NCBI RefSeq assembly: GCF_903866365.1 | Contig: NZ_CAIPNF010000462.1 | Location: 1-45,770, forward strand | Direction: 5' to 3' | Length of the DNA stretch: 45,770 bases | Source of the DNA: an uncultured Thiocystis sp. | Lineage (GTDB): Bacteria > Pseudomonadota > Gammaproteobacteria > Chromatiales > Chromatiaceae | In this document: positions 8,033 through 18,452 of the stretch, in pieces | Numbering within the stretch: the first letter of the stretch is position 1 | Layout: each line of letters starts with the position of its first letter | Program-made: the position numbers and the translations under genes | The notes under the pieces: model-generated | What the model was told of the DNA's origin: nothing | The model's database searches: none | The model's input: only the letters and a program-made list of their open reading frames with translations

Positions 8033-8797
8033 GTGAGCAACGTGACCATGCGCCAGATGCTGGAGGCCGGTGTCCATTTCGGCCACCAGACCCGCTACTG
8101 GAATCCCAAGATGAGTGCCTTCATTTTCGGGCACCGCAATAAAATCCATATCGTCAACCTGGAAAAGACGCTCCCCCTGTATCAGGATGCCGTCAATTTC
8201 ATGGGGACGCTCGCCGCCAATGGCGGCAAGATTCTGTTCGTCGGCACCAAGCGCGCCGCGCGCGATGCAATTCGCGACGAGGCCGCGCGCTGCGGCATGC
8301 CGTTCGTCAATCATCGCTGGCTCGGCGGCATGCTGACTAACTTCAAGACCATCCGCCAGTCCGTGAAGCGGCTCAAGGATCTGGAGGTCATGTTCGAGAG
8401 CGGCACCATCGAGCGCTTCAACAAGAAGGAAGCCCTGGGTTTGTCGCGCGAACGCGTCAAGCTTGAGCAGAGCCTGGGCGGAATCAAGAACATGGACGGC
8501 CTGCCCGATGCGATGTTCGTCATCGACGTGGGTCACGAGAAGATCGCCGTGACCGAGGCCAACAAGCTCGGTATCCCGGTCATCGGCGTGGTCGATACCA
8601 ACAACGACCCCAGCAACGTCGACTACGTGATCCCCGGCAACGACGATGCGATCCGGGCCGTGCAGCTGTATATCGCCGGTGCCGCGGATGCCATCCTCGA
8701 CGGTCGCGGCACGGCGGCGGCGATGGTCGGTCGCGACGAGACGTACCTCAACCCTGCTTTTGGCCGGGAAGCGACGTCGGCCGCCGAGGCGCCGTAA
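8033..8797 (+). CDS. rpsB: 30S ribosomal protein S2
   Basis: S2 of the small ribosomal subunit, 254 residues. The start chosen is GTG 8033, giving (M)[17 protein letters not shown], which aligns with E. coli MATVSMRDMLKAGVHFGH; an AGAGGAAG ribosome site sits 7 bases upstream (8018-8025). The frame is open far upstream, but that is leader and map-antisense sequence. Conserved blocks [33 protein letters not shown] and [12 protein letters not shown] are present, and the end is Ala/Thr-rich. tsf follows after 130 bases, as in nearly all bacteria. Expression is probably controlled at the promoter discriminator and leader hairpin upstream. Confidence 0.97.
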   Translation: MSNVTMRQMLEAGVHFGHQTRYWNPKMSAFIFGHRNKIHIVNLEKTLPLYQDAVNFMGTLAANGGKILFVGTKRAARDAIRDEAARCGMPFVNHRWLGGMLTNFKTIRQSVKRLKDLEVMFESGTIERFNKKEALGLSRERVKLEQSLGGIKNMDGLPDAMFVIDVGHEKIAVTEANKLGIPVIGVVDTNNDPSNVDYVIPGNDDAIRAVQLYIAGAADAILDGRGTAAAMVGRDETYLNPAFGREATSAAEAP

Positions 8798-8927
8798 TCC
8801 CTCGCGGTGCGCCGGAGCCACGGCTTCCGCGCGCCGCCCCTGGCGGATCCGCTGCCTGCGCTCGCACGCGGGGATCCGTCTCAGAATAATTTCAGCATGC
8901 CCGTCGCGGGGCAGAGGTGGTTTAGAC

Positions 8928-9815
8928 ATGGCGATTTCAGCCGCATTGGTCAAGGAACTGCGCGAACGCACCGGCGTTGGCATGATGGAGTGCAAGACCG
9001 CGCTCGTCGAAGCGAATGGCGACATCGAGGCCGCCATCGAAGCGATGCGCAAGTCCGGCCAGGCACGGGCCGCGAAAAAATCCGGTCGCACCGCGGCCGA
9101 GGGCGTGGTCATGATCCAGATCGCCGAGAATCGCAAGCACGGCGTCATGGTCGAGATCAACTGCGAAACCGATTTCGTGGCCAAGGACGCGGGTTTCCTG
9201 TCCTTCGCCGAGGCCGTCGCCGCCACGGCGCTGGCCAGCCCGGTCAAGGATGCCGCCGAACTGGCCGTGCAGCCGCTGGTCGGCGATCCGTCGATCACCG
9301 TCGACGCGGCGCGCGAGGCGCTGATCGCCAAGATCGGCGAGAATATTCAGGTGCGTCGTCTGCTCCGCTTCGATGGCGTCGAGGGTGCGCTCTACAGCTA
9401 CCGTCATGGCGTGCGGATCGGCGTGGTCGTGGCCTTGGAGGGGGGCGACGAGTCGCTCGGTCGCGACATCGCGATGCACATCGCGGCGAGCAACCCGCTG
9501 TGCCTCAGCGCCGAGCAAGTGCCGGCAGAGACCCTTGCAAAAGAAAAGGAAATCTTCAAGGCGCAGTCGCTCGACAGCGGCAAGCCCGAGGCGATCGTCG
9601 ACAAGATGATCGAAGGGCGCATGCGCAAGTATCTTGAGGAAGTCACTCTGCTCGGACAGCCGTTCGTCAAGGATCCGGAACAATCCGTCGAGAAGCTGTT
9701 GAAGAAGGCTGGCGCGCGAGTGCTGGCCTTCTCGCGGGTCGAGGTGGGCGAAGGGATCGAGAAAAAGACCGAGAACTTCGCCGAAGAGGTGATGGCTCAG
9801 GTTCGCGGTAGCTGA
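8928..9815 (+). CDS. tsf: Elongation factor Ts
   Basis: Guanine nucleotide exchange factor for EF-Tu. The 295-residue product begins [20 protein letters not shown], with the conserved UBA-like N-terminal domain (residues 1-55, [20 protein letters not shown]). Next come the TDFV motif in the core ([13 protein letters not shown], about residues 78-90, the contact with EF-Tu) and the C-terminal module. An agaggtgg ribosome site lies 7 bases before the ATG. The 130-base rpsB-tsf spacer is GC-rich with small palindromes such as GCGGATCCGC (8843-8852) but no U-tailed hairpin, so a partial attenuator cannot be claimed. Confidence 0.97.
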   Translation: MAISAALVKELRERTGVGMMECKTALVEANGDIEAAIEAMRKSGQARAAKKSGRTAAEGVVMIQIAENRKHGVMVEINCETDFVAKDAGFLSFAEAVAATALASPVKDAAELAVQPLVGDPSITVDAAREALIAKIGENIQVRRLLRFDGVEGALYSYRHGVRIGVVVALEGGDESLGRDIAMHIAASNPLCLSAEQVPAETLAKEKEIFKAQSLDSGKPEAIVDKMIEGRMRKYLEEVTLLGQPFVKDPEQSVEKLLKKAGARVLAFSRVEVGEGIEKKTENFAEEVMAQVRGS

Positions 9816-9873
9816 GCCATCGCGGTCTCCAGCCTCCCTTATCACGATCGAGTGGCGACGAGGTCAATCTCTC

Positions 9874-10596
9874 ATGTCGAGTCCAGTCTATCGACGCATC
9901 CTGCTCAAGCTCAGCGGCGAGGCGCTGATGGGTTCGGGCACGGAGGGGATCGATCCGGATATCCTCGAACGCTATGCGCGTGAGGTGCGCGAGTTGGTCG
10001 CGACGGGGTTGCAGGTTGCATTGGTCATCGGCGGCGGCAATCTCTTTCGCGGCGCGGGGCTCGCCGCAAGGGGCATGGATCGGGTGACCGGCGATCACAT
10101 GGGCATGCTGGCCACCGTCATGAACGCCCTGGCGATGCACGATGCCTTGGAGCGCCTTGCGGTCGAGACGCGCGTGATGTCGGCCCTGAGGATCGCTCAG
10201 GTCTGCGAGGATTATGATCGACGGCGCGCCATGCGCCACCTCGACCGGGGGCGCGTCACCCTCTTCGCCGCGGGAACCGGCAACCCCTTTTTCACCACGG
10301 ACTCGGCGGCCAGCTTGCGGGCGATCGAGATCGGGGCGGATCTGCTGATCAAGGCCACGAAGGTCGACGGCATCTATTCGGCCGACCCCGTCCAGGATCC
10401 AGCCGCGACCTTCTACCGCCGGATCAGCTACGATCAGGTACTCCACGAGGGCTTGACGGTGATGGATACCACGGCCATCGTCTTGTGCCGGGACCATGGA
10501 ATGCCCTTGCGTGTCATCAATATCAACGAACCAGGCGCCTTGCAGCGATTGATCCGCGGCGAAGAGGTCGGGTCGCTGGTCGTCAGCGGGAACTAA
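9874..10596 (+). CDS. pyrH: Uridylate (UMP) kinase
   Basis: Phosphorylates UMP to UDP; hexameric amino-acid-kinase-fold enzyme, normally activated by GTP and inhibited by UTP. The 240-residue sequence shows the N-terminal phosphate-binding segment [14 protein letters not shown] (about residues 7-20), the glycine loop [20 protein letters not shown], the [15 protein letters not shown] block and [20 protein letters not shown]. All are standard for PyrH. It sits 58 bases after tsf and one base before frr, so it is probably co-transcribed with both. Confidence 0.97.
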   Translation: MSSPVYRRILLKLSGEALMGSGTEGIDPDILERYAREVRELVATGLQVALVIGGGNLFRGAGLAARGMDRVTGDHMGMLATVMNALAMHDALERLAVETRVMSALRIAQVCEDYDRRRAMRHLDRGRVTLFAAGTGNPFFTTDSAASLRAIEIGADLLIKATKVDGIYSADPVQDPAATFYRRISYDQVLHEGLTVMDTTAIVLCRDHGMPLRVININEPGALQRLIRGEEVGSLVVSGN

Positions 10597-10597
10597 C

Positions 10598-11155
10598 ATG
10601 ATCGACGATATCAAGAAAGACGCGGCGGACCGCATGGCCAAGAGTGTCGATTCGCTCTCCCATGAGCTCGCCAAGATTCGCACCGGGCGCGCCCATCCGT
10701 CGCTGCTCGACCACATCATGGTCTCCTATTACGGCTCGGAGATGCCGATCCGTCAGGTCGCCAACGTCAACGCCGAGGATGCGCGCACCCTCGCCGTGGT
10801 GCCCTGGGAAAAGAACATGGTGCAGGCCATCGAAAAGGCCATCATGCAGTCGGATCTGGGCCTCAATCCCAATACCGCCGGGACCGTCATCCGCGTTCCC
10901 ATGCCGGCCCTGACCGAGGAGCGGCGGCGGGACCTGATCAAGGTCGCCCGCAACGAGGCGGAACAGGCGCGCGTGGCGGTGCGCAATATCCGTCGCGATG
11001 CCAACCATGAGCTCAAGGAACTGGTCAAGGAAAAGATGATCTCCGAGGATGACGAGCGGCGTGGGCAGGAGATCGTGCAGAAACTGACCGATCAGTACAT
11101 CAAGGATGTCGATACGGTGCTGGCGGAGAAAGAACAAGATCTGATGTCGATTTAA
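10598..11155 (+). CDS. frr: Ribosome recycling factor
   Basis: Splits post-termination 70S ribosomes together with EF-G. 185 residues, the usual length. The three-helix-bundle termini are conserved: [20 protein letters not shown] and the [15 protein letters not shown] segment at the start, and [18 protein letters not shown] plus [19 protein letters not shown] at the end. The domain II hinge and beta region ([20 protein letters not shown]) is intact. It begins two bases after the pyrH stop codon ends, which suggests coupled translation. Confidence 0.97.
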   Translation: MIDDIKKDAADRMAKSVDSLSHELAKIRTGRAHPSLLDHIMVSYYGSEMPIRQVANVNAEDARTLAVVPWEKNMVQAIEKAIMQSDLGLNPNTAGTVIRVPMPALTEERRRDLIKVARNEAEQARVAVRNIRRDANHELKELVKEKMISEDDERRGQEIVQKLTDQYIKDVDTVLAEKEQDLMSI

Positions 11156-11161
11156 GACCGC

Positions 11162-11974
11162 TTGGCCAATCCGATTCAGACCCTCGTGAATACCGCAACG
11201 CCCGCCGTCCTTGCCGTCGATCCGAACCGTTCCGTCCCCCGGCATGTTGCGATCATCATGGATGGCAATGGCCGCTGGGCCAGGCTGCGCGGCCAACCGC
11301 GCACCGCCGGACATCGCGAGGGCGTCAAGAGCGTGCGCGCGGCGGTCGAGGAAAGCGTGCGCCGCGGTATCGAAACCCTGACGCTCTTTGCCTTCAGCAG
11401 CGAGAACTGGCAGCGCCCGCGCGCCGAGGTCAACATCCTCATGGAGCTGTTCATGACCGCCCTGCGCGGCGAAGTCAAACGCCTGAACGAGAACGATGTA
11501 CGCCTGCGCATCATCGGCGAGCGGGGCGCCTTTTCCGAGAAACTCCAGCGTCGCATCCGCGACGCCGAGACGCAGACCGCGAACAACACCACCCTCAACC
11601 TGCAGGTGGCCGCCAACTATGGCGGGCGCTGGGATATCGCCCGGGCCGCGCGCCGACTAGCCGAGGAGGTGCGGGCCGGACGCCTGGATCCGGACGCGAT
11701 CGATGAAAATGCGCTTGCGCGCCGGCTGTCTTTTCCCGATCTCCCCGAGCCCGATCTTTTCATCCGCACCGGCGGCGAGCAGCGTCTGAGCAATTTCGTG
11801 CTCTGGCAGTCGGCCTATGCCGAGCTGTATTTCACCGATATCCTCTGGCCGGATTTCAATGAAGCGGCATTCGGTCTTGCGCTGGACGATTTCGCGCATC
11901 GACAGCGTCGTTTCGGTCACACCGGCGAACAGGTCGAAACTTGGGCCACGGCGGGCGCGTATGGACGAACCTAG
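11162..11974 (+). CDS. uppS: Undecaprenyl pyrophosphate synthase
   Basis: Cis-prenyltransferase that makes the C55 carrier lipid for peptidoglycan and O-antigen. The signature HVAIIMDGNGRWARLRG holds the catalytic Asp and P-loop-like segment; LFAFSSENWQRP, LNLQVAANYGGRWDI and PDLFIRTGGEQRLSNFVLWQ are also conserved. No ATG lies upstream of the catalytic motif: the frame can start at TTG 11162 (270 residues, used here, weak ribosome site) or GTG 11186. The first is only 6 bases after the frr stop. The 3' end overlaps cdsA by 14 bases. Function is certain, start is not. Confidence 0.94.
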   Translation: MANPIQTLVNTATPAVLAVDPNRSVPRHVAIIMDGNGRWARLRGQPRTAGHREGVKSVRAAVEESVRRGIETLTLFAFSSENWQRPRAEVNILMELFMTALRGEVKRLNENDVRLRIIGERGAFSEKLQRRIRDAETQTANNTTLNLQVAANYGGRWDIARAARRLAEEVRAGRLDPDAIDENALARRLSFPDLPEPDLFIRTGGEQRLSNFVLWQSAYAELYFTDILWPDFNEAAFGLALDDFAHRQRRFGHTGEQVETWATAGAYGRT

Positions 11975-12803
11975 CGCCTTGCGGGCGGCCAGCAGCTTGC
12001 AGCGCCGCACCTTGACCGCGTTCCTGCTGGGACCGCTGGTTATCGCCGCCATCCTGTGGCTGCCAACCCCCGCGTTCGCCCTGTTCTTCGTCGTGGCGCT
12101 CCTGCTCGCGGCCTGGGAATGGTGCGCGCTGGCCGGTCTTCGCCAGACCTCGCCGCGGGTCGCCTACCTGGCCGTCATGGCGGCCTGCATGGGTCTGTTC
12201 TGGCTGCGGCCCGCTTGGTCGGTCTGGTTGTTCGGCGTCAGTCTCCTGTTCTGGATCGTCCAGACGATACGACTGTCGCGCGTGCGTCGGATCGATCCGG
12301 TCGCGGGATTGCAGCCGCGGCTGCTGCCGATCGGTCTGCTGGTCCTGGTGGCACCCTGGGCGGCCCTGGTTGACCTGCATCGCGTGCCCGAACTCGGACC
12401 CGGTCTGGTGCTGTTCCTGATGATCCTGATCTGGACCGCCGATTCCATGGCCTTCTTTATCGGGCGTCGCTGGGGTCGGGCCAAGCTCGCGCCCGCGGTG
12501 AGTCCCGGCAAGACGCGCGTTGGCGTCTACGGGGCCATCCTGGGGGCCATGATCTGCGGTCTGGCATTTTCCTGGATCCGATCGCTCGGCGTTCCCGAGA
12601 CGCTCCTGATTCTGGCGGTCTGCGGCCTGTCGGCCTTGCTGTCGGTCGTTGGGGATCTGTACGAGAGTCTCCTGAAGCGCCGTCGCGGGGTGAAGGATTC
12701 CAGTCATCTGTTGCCCGGTCATGGCGGTCTGCTCGACCGCATCGACAGCCTGACCGCGGCGGCCCCCTTCTTTGCCCTGGGCATGGCCTGGGTCATCACT
12801 TGA
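11961..12803 (+). CDS. cdsA: Phosphatidate cytidylyltransferase
   Basis: Makes CDP-diacylglycerol, the precursor of all phospholipids, in the inner membrane. 280 residues with several transmembrane helices (e.g. [19 protein letters not shown]) and the family signature near the C-terminus: VSPGKTRVG, then [20 protein letters not shown] and [15 protein letters not shown], including the metal-binding Asp residues. The ATG 11961 ([11 protein letters not shown]) lies inside the uppS end (14-base overlap), so it is likely coupled to uppS. dxr follows after 10 bases. Confidence 0.95.
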   Translation: MDEPSALRAASSLQRRTLTAFLLGPLVIAAILWLPTPAFALFFVVALLLAAWEWCALAGLRQTSPRVAYLAVMAACMGLFWLRPAWSVWLFGVSLLFWIVQTIRLSRVRRIDPVAGLQPRLLPIGLLVLVAPWAALVDLHRVPELGPGLVLFLMILIWTADSMAFFIGRRWGRAKLAPAVSPGKTRVGVYGAILGAMICGLAFSWIRSLGVPETLLILAVCGLSALLSVVGDLYESLLKRRRGVKDSSHLLPGHGGLLDRIDSLTAAAPFFALGMAWVIT

Positions 12804-12813
12804 CCGGAGTAGC

Positions 12814-14004
12814 ATGGTGAAAGGCGTAACCGTACTGGGTTCGACAGGCTCCGTGGGCGTGAGCACGCTCGATGTGCTGGCGCGACACGCGGATCGTTTT
12901 CGGGCCGTGGCCTTGACCGCGCATCGGGATGCCGAGCGCATGGCCGAGCAGTGTCGTCTGCACTGTCCTGACGTTGCGGTGATGGTGGATCCGGACGCGG
13001 CCACGCGACTCCGGGGCCTGTTGGCGGACCTGCCGAAGCGGCCAGAGATTCTCGTGGGCGTGGAAGGTCTTGAGCAGGTCGCGGCGATGCCCAGCGCCGA
13101 TTACGTGATGGCGGCGATCGTTGGCGCGGCCGGCCTGCGTCCGACGCTGGCGGCGGCGCGCGCGGGCAAGCGGGTGCTGCTGGCCAACAAGGAATCGCTG
13201 GTGGTCGCCGGCGCCCTACTGATGCAGGCCGTGGCCGAGAGCGGCGCGGAACTGCTGCCCATCGACAGCGAACATAACGCCATCTTTCAGTGCCTACCGT
13301 CCAATTTCAGTACCGGACTCGCGGCGGTGGGCGTGGAGCGTATTCTGCTCACCGCCTCGGGCGGACCGCTGCGGGACTGGCCGGTCGAGCGTCTGGCCGC
13401 CGTCACCCCGGAGCAGGCCTGCGCCCATCCGACCTGGGTGATGGGCCGCAAGATTTCGGTCGATTCCGCCACCATGATGAACAAGGGGCTGGAGGTGATC
13501 GAGGCCTGCTGGCTGTTCGGCACCGATACCGACCATCTCCAGGTCGTGGTGCACCCGCAGAGCGTGATTCATTCGCTCGTCCAGTACCAGGACGGCTCGG
13601 TGCTGGCGCAACTCGGAAACCCGGATATGCGAACGCCCATTGCGCATGCGCTGGCCTGGCCGGAGCGACTCGCGTCGGGCGTCGCCCCGCTCGATCTGTT
13701 CGCGGTTGGCCGTCTCGATTTTCAGGCACCCGATCTGCTGCGTTTCCCCTGTCTCGCGCTGGCCTTTCAGGCGGCCCGCCATGGCGGGATTGCTCCGGCC
13801 GTCCTGAATGCCGCCAACGAGATTGCGGTAGCCGCCTTTCTCGACCGGCGCATCGATCTGCCGGGCATTGCGGCCGTGGTGGGCGATACGCTGGACGCGC
13901 TACCCGACGAGACGGTCGAGGGTCAGGGGGTCGAATTTCTGTTGGACGTCGACCGTCGCGCGCGCGAGTGCGCGGAACAATTGGTTCTCAAGCGGGGCTT
14001 TTAA
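12814..14004 (+). CDS. dxr: 1-deoxy-D-xylulose 5-phosphate reductoisomerase
   Basis: Second enzyme of the MEP isoprenoid pathway, converting DXP to MEP with NADPH; supplies the prenyl units that UppS uses. 396 residues, normal. The Rossmann motif GSTGSVG is at residues 9-15. [26 protein letters not shown] (metal and substrate binding), [31 protein letters not shown] and [14 protein letters not shown] are all intact. Start ATG 12814 has cggagt 3 bases upstream. The dxr position after cdsA rather than before uppS (E. coli order) is common in Pseudomonas and Chromatiales. Confidence 0.97.
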   Translation: MVKGVTVLGSTGSVGVSTLDVLARHADRFRAVALTAHRDAERMAEQCRLHCPDVAVMVDPDAATRLRGLLADLPKRPEILVGVEGLEQVAAMPSADYVMAAIVGAAGLRPTLAAARAGKRVLLANKESLVVAGALLMQAVAESGAELLPIDSEHNAIFQCLPSNFSTGLAAVGVERILLTASGGPLRDWPVERLAAVTPEQACAHPTWVMGRKISVDSATMMNKGLEVIEACWLFGTDTDHLQVVVHPQSVIHSLVQYQDGSVLAQLGNPDMRTPIAHALAWPERLASGVAPLDLFAVGRLDFQAPDLLRFPCLALAFQAARHGGIAPAVLNAANEIAVAAFLDRRIDLPGIAAVVGDTLDALPDETVEGQGVEFLLDVDRRARECAEQLVLKRGF

Positions 14005-14009
14005 GCGCG

Positions 14010-15374
14010 ATGGAGATTCTCTTTACGATCGCTTCTTTCATCGTGGCGCTGGCGATTCTGATCGCGGTCCACGAATTCGGGCATTTTTGGGTGGCCCGCC
14101 GAGTCGGCGTCAAAGTGTTGCGGTTTTCGATCGGTTTCGGCAGGCCGCTGCTGCGCTGGCAGAGTCGGCGCGACGAGACCGAGTATGTGCTCGCGGCGAT
14201 TCCGCTTGGCGGCTACGTCAAAATGCTTGACGAAGCCGAGGAGGAGGTTCCCGAGGACCAGTTGGATCGGGCCTTCAATCGCCAACCGTTGTGGAAGCGG
14301 TCGGCCATCGTCCTCGCGGGTCCGCTGTTCAATCTGCTGTTCGCCATCCTGGCCTACTGGGCCATCTTTATCGTCGGCGATACTGGCCTGAAACCCGTCA
14401 TCGGCGTGGTTGCGCCACAGTCGATCGCCGCCGCGTCGGGTTTCCAGCCCGGCGACGAACTGCTCCTGATCGGCGACCGCCCCGCGCGCAGTTGGGAGAC
14501 GGTTGTCTTCTCGCTCGCGGTCGAGGCGATGGAGGGGCAGGATCTGCTCGTCAGGGTGCGTGACGCGAGCGGCCAGACACGCGATCGCTGGATCCCCGAT
14601 CAGGCGATTGCCGGTCTGGCCGAGGAGCCCGATCTACTGGGCCGACTCGGTTTGGAGGCACGTCGCCCTCGCCTGCCCCCGATCATCGGAGAACTCGTGA
14701 CCGGAGAACCGGCGCAGCGCGCCGGGCTTGAGGTTGGCGATCGTCTGGTCGCCGCCGACGGTATTGCGATCGATTCCTGGCAGGAGTGGGTCGCCCTGGT
14801 GCGCGAGCGCGCGGGCCAGGGCATTCTGGTCGAGGTCGAGCGCGGCGATGGCTCGATCCAGCAGATCTCGATCACCCCTCAGTCGACGGAGATCGATGGC
14901 AAGGCGGTCGGACGGATTGGGGCGGGCGTCCTGGTGCCCGATGATTTGATGGACGACTACCGTGTCCTGGTTCGCTACGGCCCGGTCGAGGCATTGGGAC
15001 AGGCGGTCGGCAAGACCCTGGACATGAGCGTGATGATGCTGCGGGTCATGGGCCGCATGCTGATTGGCGAGTCCTCGATACGCAATCTCAGCGGGCCGAT
15101 CGCTATCGCGGAAGTCGCGGGGCAAACCGCGAGTTCCGGTCTCGATTCGTTCGTGAAATTTCTGGCTGTGGTGAGCATCAGCCTGGGCGTGCTGAATCTG
15201 CTGCCGATCCCCGTGCTCGATGGCGGCCACCTGTTGTATTTTCTGATCGAGTGGATTAAAGGCAGTCCAGTGTCCGAACAGCTCCAGCTTCAGGGACAAA
15301 AGGTCGGCTTCATCCTGCTGGCGGCGCTGATGTCGCTCGCCTTCTACGCGGACATCTCCCGGCTATTGGGCTAA
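14010..15374 (+). CDS. rseP: Site-2 protease RseP (sigma-E pathway, PDZ metalloprotease)
   Basis: Inner-membrane zinc protease that cleaves the anti-sigma factor RseA within the membrane and clears signal-peptide remnants. 454 residues. HEFGH at 21-25 (zinc ligands and catalytic Glu) lies in the first membrane segment; two periplasmic PDZ domains follow (about residues 120-200 and 220-305, with GFQPGDELLLIGD and AGLEVGDRLVAADG). The C-terminal NLLPIPVLDGGHLL (third zinc ligand Asp near residue 403) is intact. The start sits 5 bases after the dxr stop. Adjacent bamA and skp fit a common envelope-stress role. Confidence 0.96.
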   Translation: MEILFTIASFIVALAILIAVHEFGHFWVARRVGVKVLRFSIGFGRPLLRWQSRRDETEYVLAAIPLGGYVKMLDEAEEEVPEDQLDRAFNRQPLWKRSAIVLAGPLFNLLFAILAYWAIFIVGDTGLKPVIGVVAPQSIAAASGFQPGDELLLIGDRPARSWETVVFSLAVEAMEGQDLLVRVRDASGQTRDRWIPDQAIAGLAEEPDLLGRLGLEARRPRLPPIIGELVTGEPAQRAGLEVGDRLVAADGIAIDSWQEWVALVRERAGQGILVEVERGDGSIQQISITPQSTEIDGKAVGRIGAGVLVPDDLMDDYRVLVRYGPVEALGQAVGKTLDMSVMMLRVMGRMLIGESSIRNLSGPIAIAEVAGQTASSGLDSFVKFLAVVSISLGVLNLLPIPVLDGGHLLYFLIEWIKGSPVSEQLQLQGQKVGFILLAALMSLAFYADISRLLG

Positions 15375-15395
15375 GCCCGGTGGATCCCTTATACT
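15366..15395 (+). promoter_or_regulatory. Candidate promoter upstream of bamA
   Basis: TTGGGC (15366-15371), an 18-base spacer and TATACT (15390-15395) overlap the rseP stop codon and point toward bamA. It resembles a moderate sigma-70 promoter; no sigma-E consensus was recognised. It could let bamA-skp be expressed apart from the upstream genes. Confidence 0.35.
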
Positions 15396-15453
15396 ACCCC
15401 CCCTTGGATGCCGACTGCGCGGCAGATTTCGGCCTGATCGAGGGGAACCCGTC

Positions 15454-17784
15454 TTGCTTCCGATAGCTCAGATTTTTCGCGGTGGCGCCAGGCAACTGAT
15501 TTTGCTTTCCGCCGTACTGGTCTCGCTAAACCAGCCTGCCGCTGCGGCGGTCTTCCAGGTGTCCGATATTCGGGTCGAGGGACTCCAGCGGATCGCTCCG
15601 GGAACCGTCTTCAACTATCTCCCGGTCCAGGTTGGCGATACCGTTGGCGAGGATGTCACCGGCGGGATTATTCGCGCGCTCTATAAGACCGGCTTCTTCG
15701 ATGACGTGCGCGTCGAACGCGACGGCAGCGTGCTGGTGCTCTGGGTCCGCGAACGGCCGGCGATCGCCGAGATCAAGATTACCGGCAACAAGGACATCGA
15801 AACCGAGGCGCTCAGTAACGCCCTGGCCGATATCGGGCTCAAGGAGGGTCGGGTATTCAATCGCTCGGTCCTCGATCGCATCGAACAGGAGTTGGAGCGT
15901 CAGTATTTCGCGCGCGGGAAATACGGGGTGCTCATCCAGTCCACTGTCTCGCCCCTGGAGCGCAATCGGGTTGCCGTCAATATCGAGGTGATCGAGGGTC
16001 TGACCGCCCGGATCAAGCAGATCAATCTGATTGGAAATCAGGCGTTCACCACCAAGGATTTGAGCAAGCAGTTCAAGCTCGGACCCACGGGCTGGAATTC
16101 CTTTTACTCCAAGAACGATCAGTACTCGAAGCAAAAACTCGCCGGCGATCTGGAAACCCTGCGCTCGTTTTATCTGGATCGCGGCTATATCAAATTCGAT
16201 ATCAAATCGACCCAGGTGTCGATCAGTGCCGACCGGAAAGAGATCTATATCACGGTCGTCATCGAGGAAGGCGCGCCCTTCAAAATCAGCGATATTAAAC
16301 TCGCGGGCGAGCCCTCCGTCCCCGCGGCTCAGTTGTTTCCGCTGATCCAGCTCAAGCGCGGCGAGTTCTTCTCGCGCAAGGCGACCACCGAAAGCGCCGA
16401 ACGGATTTCCAGTCTGCTCGGCGACGAGGGCTATGCCTTCGCGAATGTGAATACGGTTCCCGAGATCGACGAAGACGCCCATGAAGTCGCCGTGACCTTT
16501 TTCGTCGATTCCGGAAAGCGGGTCTATGTGCGCCGGGTCAACATGAAGGGCAACACGCGCACCCGTGACGAGGTGTTGCGCCGCGAGATGCGCCAACTGG
16601 AAACCGCCTGGTTCTCGGCCGAACTGGTGCGTAAATCGCGGGAACGACTCCAGCGTCTGGGTTATTTCGACGACGTGTCGATCGAAACGCCGGCGGTCCC
16701 AGGCTCGGCGGACCAAGTCGATGTCGATGTCTCGGTCAAGGAGAAGCCGGCCGGGAATCTGGCGGCCGGTATTGGCTTTTCTCAATCGCAGGGCATTATC
16801 TTGAATGCCAGCGTGACGCAAAACAATTTTCTCGGCACCGGAAAGCGTGTGTCGTTGGCTTTGAATACCAGTGCGGCAACCCGTCTTTATCAAATCGGCT
16901 ATCTCAATCCCTACTACACCGTCGACGGGATCAGTCGTGGGTTTAATCTTTCTTATCGAGAGACGGACTTCGACGAGTTGATCGGTGCCGATTATTCGGC
17001 CAATGTGGGCGTGGCGGGAATGAACTTCGGCCTGCCAATCTCGGATACCAGTCGCGCCGGGCTCGGTTTCCGCTTTCAATATACGGATTTCACCGCGGGG
17101 TTTTCAGAGATTGCACAGGAGTTCGTCGAGCAGAACGGAAATACGTTCAACGACTTCTTTCTCTCCGCAAATTACACGAATGATTCCCGCGATACAGCGA
17201 TCTTTCCGACCCGCGGCGGATTGCGGAACGTCTTTGCCGAGGTCTCGGTTCCAGGCAGCGATCTTCAATACTACAAGATCAATTATCAGGAGCAGCGTTA
17301 TGTCCCGTTGACATCGCGCTTTATCTTTTCGCTGAGTGGCGATATTGCCTATGGCGACGGCTATGGCGATACCGACTACCTGCCATTTTTCGAAAACTTT
17401 TACGCTGGCGGACCCCGCTCGGTTCGCGGTTGGGTTGCCAACTCACTTGGACCGCGTGAAGTCGGCACAGACGATCCAGTCGGCGGCAACCTGAAATTGG
17501 CTGGCAGTGTCGAGTTGTTTGCGCCTGCCCCCGTTGGCGGGGAGTTCGAAAAAACGTTGCGACTTGGAGTATTCCTCGACTTCGGAACAGTCTGGACGAT
17601 GGACGAAACGGATCTCCTGACCTCGACCGGATTCGACTTGGGCGATCTGCGCTATTCGACAGGTCTCTCCGCGACCTGGCTGTCCCCCGTGGGTGCGCTT
17701 TCGATCAGTTTCGCCTATCCCCTCAATGAAGAGGACGGGGACGATACTCAGGTGTTTCAGTTTGGATTTGGGCAAACCTTCTGA
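15454..17784 (+). CDS. bamA: Outer membrane protein assembly factor BamA
   Basis: Central beta-barrel of the BAM complex that inserts outer-membrane proteins. 776 residues. The start is TTG 15454, supported by gaggggaa 6 bases upstream and a well-formed signal peptide (LILLSAVLVSLNQPAAAA) just after it. Five POTRA domains follow (about residues 32-430; e.g. FQVSDIRVEGLQRI, ARIKQINLIGNQAF, FKISDIKLAGEP, YVRRVNMKGNTRTRDEVLRR). A 16-strand barrel follows, with the conserved region FYAGGPRSVRGWVANSLGPR (lid-loop VRGF-type motif, here VRGW), and the chain ends in Phe (FGFGQTF), the BAM recognition signal. skp starts 3 bases after the stop. Confidence 0.96.
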   Translation: MLPIAQIFRGGARQLILLSAVLVSLNQPAAAAVFQVSDIRVEGLQRIAPGTVFNYLPVQVGDTVGEDVTGGIIRALYKTGFFDDVRVERDGSVLVLWVRERPAIAEIKITGNKDIETEALSNALADIGLKEGRVFNRSVLDRIEQELERQYFARGKYGVLIQSTVSPLERNRVAVNIEVIEGLTARIKQINLIGNQAFTTKDLSKQFKLGPTGWNSFYSKNDQYSKQKLAGDLETLRSFYLDRGYIKFDIKSTQVSISADRKEIYITVVIEEGAPFKISDIKLAGEPSVPAAQLFPLIQLKRGEFFSRKATTESAERISSLLGDEGYAFANVNTVPEIDEDAHEVAVTFFVDSGKRVYVRRVNMKGNTRTRDEVLRREMRQLETAWFSAELVRKSRERLQRLGYFDDVSIETPAVPGSADQVDVDVSVKEKPAGNLAAGIGFSQSQGIILNASVTQNNFLGTGKRVSLALNTSAATRLYQIGYLNPYYTVDGISRGFNLSYRETDFDELIGADYSANVGVAGMNFGLPISDTSRAGLGFRFQYTDFTAGFSEIAQEFVEQNGNTFNDFFLSANYTNDSRDTAIFPTRGGLRNVFAEVSVPGSDLQYYKINYQEQRYVPLTSRFIFSLSGDIAYGDGYGDTDYLPFFENFYAGGPRSVRGWVANSLGPREVGTDDPVGGNLKLAGSVELFAPAPVGGEFEKTLRLGVFLDFGTVWTMDETDLLTSTGFDLGDLRYSTGLSATWLSPVGALSISFAYPLNEEDGDDTQVFQFGFGQTF

Positions 17785-17787
17785 AAA

Positions 17788-18321
17788 ATGGGGTCGCGCG
17801 TGAACATTCGAGTCGTCACTACCCTGCTCCTGCTGACGGGTTTTTGCTATCAAGCGAGCGCCGCTTCCGATTATCGCATTGCCGTCGTGGATCCGAATCG
17901 GGTCGTCGAGCAGTCCCCTCAGTACGAAGCCGCGCGCGATTCATTGCAACGCGAGGTCGAGGACCGCGAGCGCAGCCTGCGCGATCAACAGGAGCAGATC
18001 TCATCCCTGCAGAGCAAACTCGAACGCGATGGCGCCTTGATGAGCGAAAGCGAAATCCAGCGCCTGCAAAACGATATTCGCAGCCGAACGCGTAAGCTGA
18101 AGTATGCTCGCGATGAATTTCAGGAAGATTTTGTATTACGCCAGAATGAGCTGCGCGCCAGGCTTGGCCGTCAAGTGAAAGAAGTGATCGTCGAATTGGC
18201 CAAGGAACAGAAGATCGACTTGATTATCAGCGAGGGGCTTGTCTACTCCGATCCTCGCATCGATATTTCCGATCTTGTCATTGAGCGCCTGAAACAGGAA
18301 TTTAAACCGCGCCCCGAGTGA
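17788..18321 (+). CDS. skp: Periplasmic chaperone Skp/OmpH
   Basis: Trimeric jellyfish-shaped chaperone that carries unfolded outer-membrane proteins to BAM. 177 residues: a signal peptide (VVTTLLLLTGFCYQASA), the start of the body domain (YRIAVVDPNRVVEQSPQYEA) and a long charged coiled coil (about residues 50-130, LQREVEDRERSLRDQQEQI). The body domain closes with VKEVIVELAKEQKIDLIISE. ATG 17788 nearly abuts bamA; GTG 17800, with GGGG 7 bases before it, is an alternative start four codons later that keeps the whole signal peptide. Placement between bamA and lpxD is the standard order. Confidence 0.93.
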   Translation: MGSRVNIRVVTTLLLLTGFCYQASAASDYRIAVVDPNRVVEQSPQYEAARDSLQREVEDRERSLRDQQEQISSLQSKLERDGALMSESEIQRLQNDIRSRTRKLKYARDEFQEDFVLRQNELRARLGRQVKEVIVELAKEQKIDLIISEGLVYSDPRIDISDLVIERLKQEFKPRPE

Positions 18322-18452
18322 TCCGCGCTACTTTGACTGCAACGGCCGCGCTGTTCGCGAGTGCCGATCAAGGATGGGCAGTTTCATTCAGATCCTGCTG
18401 AAACGCTGGACTCGGGACGCCCACCGATCTGACCCTTTGGAGATCTGAACCC

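Noticed and set aside
8798-8927. Possible rpsB-tsf attenuator
   Set aside because: Palindromes such as GCGGATCCGC are present but none is followed by a U-run, so no attenuator can be supported.
15526-17079. 517-codon open frame opposite bamA
   Set aside because: Shadow of bamA; POTRA and barrel sequence on the + strand is unambiguous.
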